From Vreelandella rituensis (GTDB lineage Bacteria > Pseudomonadota > Gammaproteobacteria > Pseudomonadales > Halomonadaceae), in the NCBI RefSeq assembly GCF_003336665.1, contig NZ_QPIJ01000001.1, forward strand, positions 219,922 to 283,921: 64,000 nucleotides of DNA, read 5' to 3'. A model generated the notes under the pieces. That model did not search any database, was not told the DNA's origin, and saw only the letters and a program-made list of their open reading frames with translations. The position numbers were made by a program, and so were the translations under genes. Each line of letters begins with the position of its first letter. The first letter of the stretch is position 1. Positions 9,110 to 16,172 of this stretch are shown one piece after another.

Positions 9110-10795
9110 ATGCAAGCCACGCAGCAGCAGCAGTCCATCGTTGAGCTTGGTCAGCAAGGCGTAAACCTTCAGGTGAATGCCCTTGCCGGCACCGGTAAGA
9201 CATCGACACTGGTGATGCTGGGTAATGCACTGGCGCCGCGGCGGGGACTGTACCTGGCATTCAACAAATCCATCGCCGTAGAGGCGCAGCGCAAGTTCCC
9301 GTCTAGCGTCAAGGCCAGCACCATTCACTCCCTGGCATTTCGCGCCGTGGGGCGCCATTACGCCCATCGGCTTGAAGGTGGTAATGGCGGGCGTCTGAAT
9401 CCCGTGCGTCTGCTTCATCACTACCGTTATGCAAGTGTGGGCAACGTCCCGCCCTTGACGCGGGCCGGTTTGGTGAAGACCACGCTGAACACCTATCTCG
9501 CCAGCGTCGATCCTGAGGTAAGCGTGGCCCACCTGCCCGCCCGCGACATCAGCCGAATGACACGTGCCAAGGCGTGGGGGCCTGCGGACATCGCCGGCTT
9601 CCAAGCGACACTTGTGCAAGACGCGCAGCGCCTCTGGAAAGACATGCTAAGCGAGTCGAGCGGCCTGCCCATGAGCCATGATGGGTACCTGCGCCTGTTT
9701 GTGGACTCAGAGCCGGATCTTGGGGTTGATTTCGTCTGCATTGACGAAAGCCAGGATTCCAGCGAGGCCATGCTGCGTCTTCTGCAGCTGCAGCCCTGTC
9801 AGCAGATCGTGGTGGGCGACCCCAACCAGACGATCTACGAGTGGCGTGGGGCTATCAGCATCATGGATCGCATCGAGAATGCCCAGACGAGATACCTCTC
9901 CCAAAGCTTTCGATTCGATAACCGGATTGCGGGGGCGGCCAACGAGGTGCTGCGTCATTTGGGCAATGAGGTGTTGATGCTCGGTTATGACATGGATCGT
10001 TCGCGGCTTGAGGGACGCGGGCTGCTCTATCGCACCAATTCCGGCGTTTTCGGCGCCCTTATGAGCCGCGGGGTCGAAAGCAAGCAGCGGTTGCATGTGG
10101 CCGGCGGGGTCCAGGATCTGCGCATGATGCTCGATGCCGTGGAACAATTGCAGCGTGGTCAGGCAACCCAGCACCCTGACTTTATCGGTTTCGACAATTG
10201 GGTTGAGGTCGAGGAAGCGGCCGAGGCGTATGCCGCACCGGCCGAGCTGCGTTTGGTCGTGCAAGTCGTCAGCAAATTCCCGATGAAGAAATTGCGCAGT
10301 GTGCTCGACCTGGCCTCAACGGTGAAAGAAGAAGATGCCGACATCCTGGTATCCACCGCGCACAAGTTCAAAGGCCGCGAACAGGCTGAAATCGGATTGG
10401 GGTCTGATTTTCAGTTGCCGGAAATTAACCCTTTGACACAGGAAGCTGCACCGAAGGCAGAAGAAGATCGGTTAAATTACGTCGCGATCACCCGTGCCCA
10501 GCGCCAGCTTTACGGCGCCAAGGAGATGATCCACGCATACATCAAACGCAATGAGATGCAGGCCAACATCGACAAGCTCGCCGACCTACCCCCTCTTGAG
10601 CGGTTACAGGCCAAAATCAAGCTGGCGCCTGAAGTGACAAAGAGCACGGAGATGATGGAGCATTTTGTCCGCAATCTCAGCAAAGAAGAGCGTGAGTGCC
10701 TTAACACAAAGCCATCCACCCATGACCTAAGGGCAGTGTCTGAGAAGCCAAGCCCCAAGCCCATCAAGCCTATGGGAGTGGGACCGTCTCTTTGA
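9110..10795 (+). CDS. UvrD/FBH1-like superfamily 1 DNA helicase
   Basis: ATP-dependent 3'-5' type DNA helicase of the UvrD/PcrA group. Motifs appear in order: Walker A LAGTGKT (about residues 25-31), motif Ia STIHSLAFRA, motif II IDESQD (Asp at about 212), motif III VGDPNQTIYEWRGA, motif IV LSQSFRF, motif V STAHKFKG, and motif VI NYVAITRAQ. The short length (561 residues) and the ESQD box recall FBH1-like plasmid and phage helicases rather than full UvrD. The ATG at 9110 is preceded by AGGGA; an in-frame ATG at 9089 is less well placed. The upstream TGACCCC motif links it to the SNF2 and TOPRIM genes. Role on the plasmid is probably recombination or replication repair. Confidence 0.88.
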   Translation: MQATQQQQSIVELGQQGVNLQVNALAGTGKTSTLVMLGNALAPRRGLYLAFNKSIAVEAQRKFPSSVKASTIHSLAFRAVGRHYAHRLEGGNGGRLNPVRLLHHYRYASVGNVPPLTRAGLVKTTLNTYLASVDPEVSVAHLPARDISRMTRAKAWGPADIAGFQATLVQDAQRLWKDMLSESSGLPMSHDGYLRLFVDSEPDLGVDFVCIDESQDSSEAMLRLLQLQPCQQIVVGDPNQTIYEWRGAISIMDRIENAQTRYLSQSFRFDNRIAGAANEVLRHLGNEVLMLGYDMDRSRLEGRGLLYRTNSGVFGALMSRGVESKQRLHVAGGVQDLRMMLDAVEQLQRGQATQHPDFIGFDNWVEVEEAAEAYAAPAELRLVVQVVSKFPMKKLRSVLDLASTVKEEDADILVSTAHKFKGREQAEIGLGSDFQLPEINPLTQEAAPKAEEDRLNYVAITRAQRQLYGAKEMIHAYIKRNEMQANIDKLADLPPLERLQAKIKLAPEVTKSTEMMEHFVRNLSKEERECLNTKPSTHDLRAVSEKPSPKPIKPMGVGPSL

Positions 10796-10811
10796 TTTCA
10801 GGCAAACAGGC

Positions 10812-10838
10812 AAAAAAAACCGACCCACTTGGAGTCGG
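10812..10838 (-). terminator. Rho-independent terminator of the candidate RNA
   Basis: Read on the minus strand, CCGACTCC-AAGT-GGGTCGG (one bulged base) is followed directly by eight Ts at 10819-10812. It lies 16 bases past the helicase stop codon and faces it. Confidence 0.75.
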
Positions 10839-11031
10839 AAAGTATCAGCATTAAAAGGGTGTCGTCCATGACAGGGAGAACAGGAGGCGGCTCTAAAGCG
10901 AGGAACCGTTTTTAGCCAAGGGAAGCACAACGAGGTCATACAGTTTCAAATGCGCTTTCCTTGACTAAAGAGTCCAGACAACAGGGACACCGAATGCAAC
11001 CCAACCCTTACGCGCTCAACGCTGTCTGGAC
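10812..11031 (-). ncRNA. Candidate structured RNA, about 220 nt
   Basis: No coding frame fits here, but three RNA-like hairpins do, read on the minus strand. The predicted 5' end lies at the first base of GTCCAGACA (11031-11023), which pairs perfectly with TGTCTGGAC (10980-10972). Next, CAAGGAAAGCGC pairs with GTGCTTCCCTTG in 11 of 12 positions around a 23-base loop. Last comes CCGACTCC/GGGTCGG followed by eight Ts. A near-consensus promoter lies at the right distance upstream. I do not recognise a known RNA family. A regulatory RNA for copy number, replication or conjugation is possible but is inference. Confidence 0.6.
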
Positions 11032-11037
11032 AAACTC

Positions 11038-11066
11038 AGATTAGCTTCAACCATTTCAGATGTCAA
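11038..11066 (-). promoter_or_regulatory. Sigma-70-type promoter of the candidate RNA
   Basis: TTGACA (11066-11061) and TAATCT (11043-11038) are separated by exactly 17 bases. The expected transcription start falls at the first base of the RNA's 5' stem. This is the best -35/-10 pair I saw in the window. Confidence 0.75.
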
Positions 11067-11140
11067 CACCACTGCATTTGTTTTTATGAATCCCTCAAGG
11101 CAAGTTGGCGTCCGACTCTCATGATAGTTTGCTTGGCTTC

Positions 11141-11248
11141 TCATGAGCCCAGCGCCCTGGCGAACCAGGCATGCCAGTAGTCAAATCCTACCAGAATCGG
11201 ATAAATCATAAGGCCTACAGCGACAATCTTTGCGCCTGACATACTCAT
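11141..11248 (-). CDS. Small membrane peptide, 35 residues
   Basis: A short frame MSMSGAKIVAVGLMIYPILV..., ending in FARALGS. AAGGAG lies just upstream of the ATG and residues 7-22 form one hydrophobic segment, so it is likely a single-pass membrane peptide. It follows closely on the stop of the preceding frame (TAA at 11257-11255), as the last member of a run of coupled small genes. Function unknown. The ribosome binding site and hydrophobic pattern are the main support. Confidence 0.55.
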   Translation of the reverse strand: MSMSGAKIVAVGLMIYPILVGFDYWHAWFARALGS

Positions 11249-11254
11249 TTCTCC

Positions 11255-11587
11255 TTAAATAGCGGCCGTGTTACTCAGATTCGGCGAGGTACTGCCTTTG
11301 CATGGGTAGTGGTTGTTCCAGGATGAGGCGCTACGTTGATCTGGCATCCTGTCCGGCCTTCCCAATGGCCCTCTTCTGGCTGTTTGGCCAACACGGTATG
11401 CCGGTGTTGTCGCCGGAGAGGCTCGTGTACCTGCTGGTGCGGATCTGGCATTGAGCGCTGCGCTTTCGCTGGCAGGCATCAATGATGAACTTGTCGTCAT
11501 GGTCGGACGTGATCCCCAGGAAAGAACCGCCGCTGCCTGTCGTATGGAAGGTACCGATGACTGATCTCGATGCGGGGGAGTCATCAT
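11255..11587 (-). CDS. Unknown 110-residue frame, uncertain
   Basis: It starts at an ATG overlapping the stop of the preceding gene (ATGA) and ends seven bases before the ATG of the 35-residue peptide, so its placement is good. The product is low-complexity, rich in Ser, Ala, Pro and Arg, and resembles no family. A competing minus-strand frame (11331-11597) reads more like a folded protein (SVIGTFHTTGSGGSFLGITS) but has no start codon, so a frameshift inside this gene is possible. It is also in the same frame as the first gene of the cluster. Confidence 0.4.
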   Translation of the reverse strand: MMTPPHRDQSSVPSIRQAAAVLSWGSRPTMTTSSSLMPASESAALNARSAPAGTRASPATTPAYRVGQTARRGPLGRPDRMPDQRSASSWNNHYPCKGSTSPNLSNTAAI

Positions 11588-11790
11588 TTGATGAACATCA
11601 CCCACAGCCCCGTCACCAGCAGGAGCAGTGGCAGCCCACCCCACATCAAGTCGCTCAAGACGCCGATCCCACGGTTGCTGAGCTGCACCAGGCGAATTCG
11701 AACGACCTGCCTTTTCAGCTTTCGCTCGAGGGTCTGCGGCGGGAGTGCCAGGTAGTGTTCCAGCGGGGTGTGGCGTGATGGATCGGTCAT
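11584..11790 (-). CDS. Small single-pass membrane protein, 68 residues
   Basis: The N-terminal half is soluble and basic (LERKLKRQVVRIRLVQ) and the C-terminal half holds one membrane segment (WGGLPLLLLVTGLWVMFI). The ATG at 11790 has GGAG 9 bases upstream; a second ATG two codons earlier is too close to it. The next frame starts in its stop codon. Topology suggests an inner-membrane protein with cytoplasmic N-terminus. Function unknown. Its convincing sequence is the main reason to doubt that the long frame running through this region is one protein. Confidence 0.65.
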   Translation of the reverse strand: MTDPSRHTPLEHYLALPPQTLERKLKRQVVRIRLVQLSNRGIGVLSDLMWGGLPLLLLVTGLWVMFIK

Positions 11791-12775
11791 GGACATGTTC
11801 TCCAGTGTTCAATGTTGTCAGTGCAAGCTTGCGCAGTGATGACATGCTTGGCAACCGTGTTTTCGCAGGGCCGCCGCGCTCGGCGACGCAGCGTGCCGGC
11901 TTGGTATCGGTTCTAACGGCCTGTGCCAGCCAATTCTTTACCTTGGCACCCTGCGTGGTCACGCCCTTCACTGCGCAAGCGGCCACTTGAGCTTCTGGTG
12001 CCATGGTAACTGGTGCGGCGATCGCATCATCCGTGGAGGATACCGGACGTGCTTCAACGGCTGCGACTTCTGCCAGACGTTGCTCGGTGGCACGCGTCAT
12101 CTCAGCAAGCTCCTGAATGCGCTTCACCAGCTCCGGAATCACGATCAGGTTGGCGGCATCGCCATGGTGCAGACGGTCGATCACGCTCTGGGCGACGTCG
12201 GGCTCTGCCAGAGAGCGTCCGGTCTTCTTATCGATCACCCGGGTAACGCGAGCTTCGGCCTTGCGGTACTGGCCTTCATCATCAAAGCCCTTCAGGTCCA
12301 TCTCACTGATGTTGCCCTCAAAGGCGTCACGGACGTCATTGATCGACGCCATCTCGTAAAGGTGCAACATGGTTACTTCCAGCAAATCGGCAATCTTATC
12401 GCGGCTTTTGAGTATCCGCTCCTTGCCTGCCCCTGGACTGATGAAGTCCTGAGACATGATGTACTCCAGGCTTTCTCTTTCAATCGAGGGGTGCGCCTCG
12501 ATAGGGCCGCCCAGAATGTTCTTGGCCTGGAGGCCTGTCAGCAGGGCCGGCAACGGTACCGCGATGATCCCTTTCTCGGGGACAATGCGAATGGCAGGCT
12601 GTGCAACACCGCCGGTGAACACCACATCGACGTGCTTCATGTCCAGGTTCAGGCGCAGCCATGCCTGACGATAGGCGCCCTCACGCTCGCGCAGAAAGGG
12701 CGTAGGCTGCTTGTCCCATTCCTGGAACACGGATGAAAAGGTGGTTTCGATGTTTTGCTGAATGGTGATGCTCAC
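11787..12775 (-). CDS. Unknown plasmid protein with probable frameshift near its 3' end
   Basis: GTG start at 12775 with a strong AGGAGGT site six bases upstream. About 300 residues look like one protein: a mixed alpha/beta N-terminal part, a helical middle, then an Ala-rich linker. The frame stays open past the start of the next gene, which is unlikely. One base of frame change between about 11820 and 11905 gives a natural-looking end (ENTVAKHVITAQACTDNIEHW) whose TGA overlaps the next ATG in ATGA. This could be a sequencing error, a broken gene or a programmed frameshift. No family recognised. It shares a divergent promoter region with the gene at 12902. Confidence 0.6.
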
Positions 12776-12849
12776 GGGGCACCTCCTGGACTGTATATTG
12801 GTTGCTGTTATTCTATATACTAGACCACCGGGCAAGGCAGCGCAACCCG

Positions 12850-12885
12850 CTATTTACATTTTCTGGTATTCTGGTCAGTAAATAG
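12850..12885 (+). promoter_or_regulatory. Divergent promoter region with inverted repeat
   Basis: CTATTTAC (12850-12857) and GTAAATAG (12878-12885) form an 8-bp inverted repeat flanking TGGTATTCT (12864-12872), an extended -10-like element pointing at the gene at 12902. The arrangement looks like an operator around a promoter. Confidence 0.5.
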
Positions 12886-12901
12886 ATAAATGGAGTCCTG
12901 C

Positions 12902-13342
12902 ATGCCTATTGCCCTGCCCCCGCCTCGCTCCGCGACATTGCTGCGCCATCTTGCCGCTACGCGAGCCCGTCACTTCCACCGGTCTCAGAATCGAAAGCAC
13001 AAGCCTGTCGAATCATTGCTGGAACGTCTTCCCGGCGCAGCGGTATGGCAGCTCGCCTGGCGAGGGGAGGTCAGCGTGCATTGGGCGTTCTGGTCCTTGT
13101 TTATCATGCCTTTTTTCATCTTCGCGGGACTGGCCGGCACTGTGCCGGTGAGCATGACGGCTGTTGTGTACCGGGTGCTGGTGCTGTGGCTGTGTTTTGC
13201 GCTGGTGATGACCTGGCGGGCGGGTGGCATGCACCCTGGATGGGCCTCGACCCCCATTCTCTATAGAGTGTTCATGTGTCTGCATTTTTTGGTGGTTCTT
13301 GTGCTGTTTTCCGCTAGGCTGAACCTTCTCTTTCAGGAGTGA
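12902..13342 (+). CDS. Unknown membrane protein, 146 residues
   Basis: The N-terminal 55 residues are basic and soluble; the rest contains three hydrophobic segments (WAFWSLFIMPFFIFAGLAG, VYRVLVLWLCFALVMTW and FMCLHFLVVLVLFSA), so it is an integral inner-membrane protein. The ATG at 12902 has GGAG six bases upstream; an ATG four codons earlier overlaps that site. It is followed with overlap by a small gene, and it is divergent from the 12775 gene. No family recognised. The segment layout would suit an accessory conjugation protein, but that is only inference. Confidence 0.6.
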   Translation: MPIALPPPRSATLLRHLAATRARHFHRSQNRKHKPVESLLERLPGAAVWQLAWRGEVSVHWAFWSLFIMPFFIFAGLAGTVPVSMTAVVYRVLVLWLCFALVMTWRAGGMHPGWASTPILYRVFMCLHFLVVLVLFSARLNLLFQE

Positions 13343-13350
13343 AAGCGCTT

Positions 13351-13626
13351 ATGCCGTGCGAGGAGTCCGGGGATACGATCCCATCCGCCACTGAAGCATT
13401 TGCCCGTATCCGCCGAGATGCTTATATTGCCTGCGTGCAATCCCAGCGCGTGATCTTCCCGCCCGAAAACGCCCCGGGGCTAACGCTTGAGGACGTCGCC
13501 TGGTTTTCTGGGGTTGATGATTACCTTCTTGAGCGTGACGCCACTAACGCGGTGTGCGAGCGGCACCAAGTGCTATCCCCGCTGTCTCGACCCGGCACGG
13601 AAGAAACCCAGCTCCCTCTGTTTTAG
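13351..13626 (+). CDS. Small unknown protein ending in a beta-clamp-binding-like motif
   Basis: About 91 residues, mainly helical, with the C-terminus TQLPLF. QLPLF fits the pentapeptide (QL-x-LF type) by which polymerases and replication factors bind the DnaN sliding clamp. AGGAG lies 11 bases before the ATG at 13351; a GTG at 13339, overlapping the upstream stop, is an alternative start. It follows the membrane protein gene directly and is probably in its operon. No other domain is visible. Confidence 0.55.
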   Translation: MPCEESGDTIPSATEAFARIRRDAYIACVQSQRVIFPPENAPGLTLEDVAWFSGVDDYLLERDATNAVCERHQVLSPLSRPGTEETQLPLF

Positions 13627-13719
13627 TTTTAGTTCCTTCCTGCGCTATCCCTGCCATCCCGACAGCCACACTCCTATCGGTTGCGCTCAGCAGCCTGTTG
13701 TTTCCCAACGTTCAGACGC

Positions 13720-13744
13720 AAAAAAGCCGGCAACGTGTGCCGGC
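13720..13744 (-). terminator. Terminator of the subtilase gene
   Basis: GCCGGCA (13732-13726) pairs with TGCCGGC (13744-13738); on the minus strand the stem is followed by six Ts. It lies 18 bases past the stop of the gene ending at 13762. Confidence 0.8.
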
Positions 13745-13761
13745 CGATGAAGCGTTGTTGA

Positions 13762-15957
13762 TCAGATGTCGATGGAGTAGTTCAGCATCGCTGCGGTATC
13801 GGATTTGGCATCGGCATCATGCCCCGGCTCCAGCGAGTGCAGGAGGTTGATCTGCAGCTGGCTGCGCGCCGAAGGTTTCACGGTATAACCAAACTCGATG
13901 TCCATCTGGCGACCAGAGGGTGACAGGGAGGCTTCACGGTTCTCGCGAATCACATCCCCTGCGAGGGTGCGTCCCACCGGCACATTGAAGGTGGCATCGG
14001 CACTGTCGATGCGCATTGGCTGACGGAAGGTGAGTGCCGCCTGCTGGATGCCGCTGTTCCACTGAAAGCCTGCCGCCATTTCCTGAGCGCGGATATTGTC
14101 GATGCTGGAAATCAGTCCATTGCCGCTGGCACTGCCTTGCGCTTGCTCGAACTGAGCAAAGGCGCTGAAGTTATCAGCCATCTGGTAATCCATGCTCAGA
14201 CCGGCAAAGGTCATGCGGTTACTGTCGCCAAAGCTCATGGCGCCCGCCCCCTGAGCCCCGAGCAGTCCATTGGACTCGTTAAGCACGCCAAGCGTTGTGG
14301 TCAGGCTCATGGCAGGGCTCAGCTGGTAGCTCAGGCCTACGTCAGAGCGATTGGCGCTGTAATCACTGAGCAGGCTTGCGGCATCGTTATCCACACTGCC
14401 GTTCCAGTGCGCGGCGATCAGGCTTGTGCGTGCTCCCAGAGCGTACTCACTCTTGACGCCGGCAACCGCTTCCATGCTGCGGGTGATATCCGCGCCACCC
14501 TGGAAGGACAGCATCGGCATCATGCCGGATTCAGCATAGCTGCTGAGTGGGTCGACTTCGCCACCGGCGTAGTGATAGGCCGTCAGCATGGCGTTGCCAA
14601 AGGTTCCGTCAAAGCGGCTGGCGAGGACGTCACCGAAATTGTTCTGCACGGTGCCAAAGCTGAACATCCCCGCCTCATTGTGAGACATGTGACGCATCTG
14701 GTTGGAGGTGATAGAGAGGCGATCCATGTTGTTGCGCATCAGGGCGGCACGATTGTCGCGAGGTGCGGCATTGCCCGACATATCCAGCGCGTAGTCGCGG
14801 CCCAGGTCATCAAAGACGGTGACGTCCTGCAGGGCGGCGCTTGAGGCCATGGCATCGCCATAGGCACCGGAAAGCTGCGCGACACTCTCGGTGGGCAGGT
14901 GGCCGCCCGCTGCTACCTGGCTGCCCGAGGCAACGGAAACCTCACCTTGAGGGGCCAGAGCGGCATGGATATCGGCTTCGCCCTGCCCCATGAAGTAGGC
15001 ACCGCAGTTGGTGGTGCCGCCTGCGCCGCAGTCGTTACGCTCATAGAGAGCTGAATGACGGCTGGCGGTATCCAGCAGAAGCTGGCTGGCTTGCTGCGCA
15101 TTCATGTGCGGCCACATGCCAATGATACCGGCGGCATAGGCGGAAATCTGTGGCGCGGCAATGGATGTGCCGGACGCACCCACCTCAGAATTGATATACG
15201 GTGCGGTGAGAAAGCGGCTTTGCAGGTGGGTATCGTCCCCCGGATGATTGCTGTCAGGATGAATATCGGCCCCGTCATCGATCGAGCCACCCGCGAACAG
15301 CATCCGCGAAAACATTTCCTGGTTGTCGTAAATTGGCTGTTCCGATGGAACTTCCATGACCCTGCCGTCGTTGCCCGCACTCTGGACAAATACGGTACCC
15401 AGACCGCCATTGGAAGTGACGATCTTGTTGAGCGACTCTGCCGAAGTGACGCCATTGTATGACCAGTGAGGATGAGGGGTGGGGTCGCTCAGGTTTGCTC
15501 GAAAGCTAAGATTGACCACGCGAGCGCCGCGATCCGCCGCCACTCCCACACCATACCGAAGTGCTTGAGAATCTACAGCGCCATCACCATTACTGATCTT
15601 TATCAGATCCAACCGTGAGTTGCCCAGAGGATCGAGAGTGACCGTCGACGCAACGACGTTGCCGTGCCAAGGGTTATCGCTCAAGACATCACTTTCCTCG
15701 GTAAGAATGCTGTAGCTATCAATGATCCGCTCCTTGTTATCGATGGCATCCTTGTCAAAACCGCCGTCAACCACGGCCACTCGCACAGCCTGCAAGTCAT
15801 ACGTAGGGGTGCTGGGTTCCTCTGGCGTGTACTCATGGAGCCCAGAGTCATCAGTCGGCTTGGTACCACCGCCCCCTCCGCCACCACCCCCACACCCGGT
15901 AAGGATAATGGAAGTGGAGGCAATGGCGATGGCGATGGCGAGAGGCTGCTTTTTCAT
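13762..15957 (-). CDS. Lipoprotein subtilisin-like serine protease with possible outer-membrane C-terminus
   Basis: Exported S8-family protease. A lipoprotein signal ends in LTGC (Cys22), followed by nine glycines. The catalytic triad is Asp64 in VVDGGFD, His98 in NPWHGN and Ser265 in GASGTSIAAP, with the oxyanion Asn in SAGND near 196. Residues from about 400 to 731 are rich in alternating strands and end in a strand-like YSIDI, resembling the barrel of autotransporter subtilases. The gene has its own TGGTAT promoter and terminator and lies just downstream of the pil operon. It could process surface proteins during mating or act on targets outside. The C-terminal barrel is inference from pattern only. 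Confidence 0.82.
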   Translation of the reverse strand: MKKQPLAIAIAIASTSIILTGCGGGGGGGGGTKPTDDSGLHEYTPEEPSTPTYDLQAVRVAVVDGGFDKDAIDNKERIIDSYSILTEESDVLSDNPWHGNVVASTVTLDPLGNSRLDLIKISNGDGAVDSQALRYGVGVAADRGARVVNLSFRANLSDPTPHPHWSYNGVTSAESLNKIVTSNGGLGTVFVQSAGNDGRVMEVPSEQPIYDNQEMFSRMLFAGGSIDDGADIHPDSNHPGDDTHLQSRFLTAPYINSEVGASGTSIAAPQISAYAAGIIGMWPHMNAQQASQLLLDTASRHSALYERNDCGAGGTTNCGAYFMGQGEADIHAALAPQGEVSVASGSQVAAGGHLPTESVAQLSGAYGDAMASSAALQDVTVFDDLGRDYALDMSGNAAPRDNRAALMRNNMDRLSITSNQMRHMSHNEAGMFSFGTVQNNFGDVLASRFDGTFGNAMLTAYHYAGGEVDPLSSYAESGMMPMLSFQGGADITRSMEAVAGVKSEYALGARTSLIAAHWNGSVDNDAASLLSDYSANRSDVGLSYQLSPAMSLTTTLGVLNESNGLLGAQGAGAMSFGDSNRMTFAGLSMDYQMADNFSAFAQFEQAQGSASGNGLISSIDNIRAQEMAAGFQWNSGIQQAALTFRQPMRIDSADATFNVPVGRTLAGDVIRENREASLSPSGRQMDIEFGYTVKPSARSQLQINLLHSLEPGHDADAKSDTAAMLNYSIDI

Positions 15958-16010
15958 GTCGAACTCCTGACGGCGGTTGCTGCGAATTGGATTGATGTTC
16001 TAATGTCTAC

Positions 16011-16019
16011 ATCATACCA
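16011..16019 (-). promoter_or_regulatory. Extended -10-like element TGGTATGAT
   Basis: On the minus strand TGGTATGAT follows an AT-rich stretch, 54 bases upstream of the subtilase start. It is one of several TGGTATNNT sites found before gene clusters in this window. Confidence 0.55.
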
Positions 16020-16120
16020 ATATTTATTCACTGCCAAGAATTTCTGACACTTCAAATGCCTTCGTTTTTAGGTTTTTTCATATATCAGCACTTATACATC
16101 TGAACTTTAGTCGCTTCCAC

Positions 16121-16154
16121 GAAAAAGCCCGAGAGGTATCACCTCTCGGGCTTT
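16121..16154 (-). terminator. Terminator of the pil operon
   Basis: A perfect 14-bp stem (AAAGCCCGAGAGGT and its complement) with a 3-base loop, followed on the minus strand by Ts. It lies 19 bases past the pilV stop. Confidence 0.9.
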
Positions 16155-16172
16155 GATCACGTAGCACTCCGC

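Noticed and set aside
14137-14844. Long open frame on the plus strand inside the subtilase gene
   Set aside because: It is the mirror of the well-supported subtilase frame in GC-rich DNA, with no ribosome site and no family features.
15865-15895. Gly-9 tract of the subtilase as a phase-variable repeat
   Set aside because: The codons are mixed (GGT, GGC, GGA, GGG) rather than one long homopolymer, so slippage switching is not well supported.
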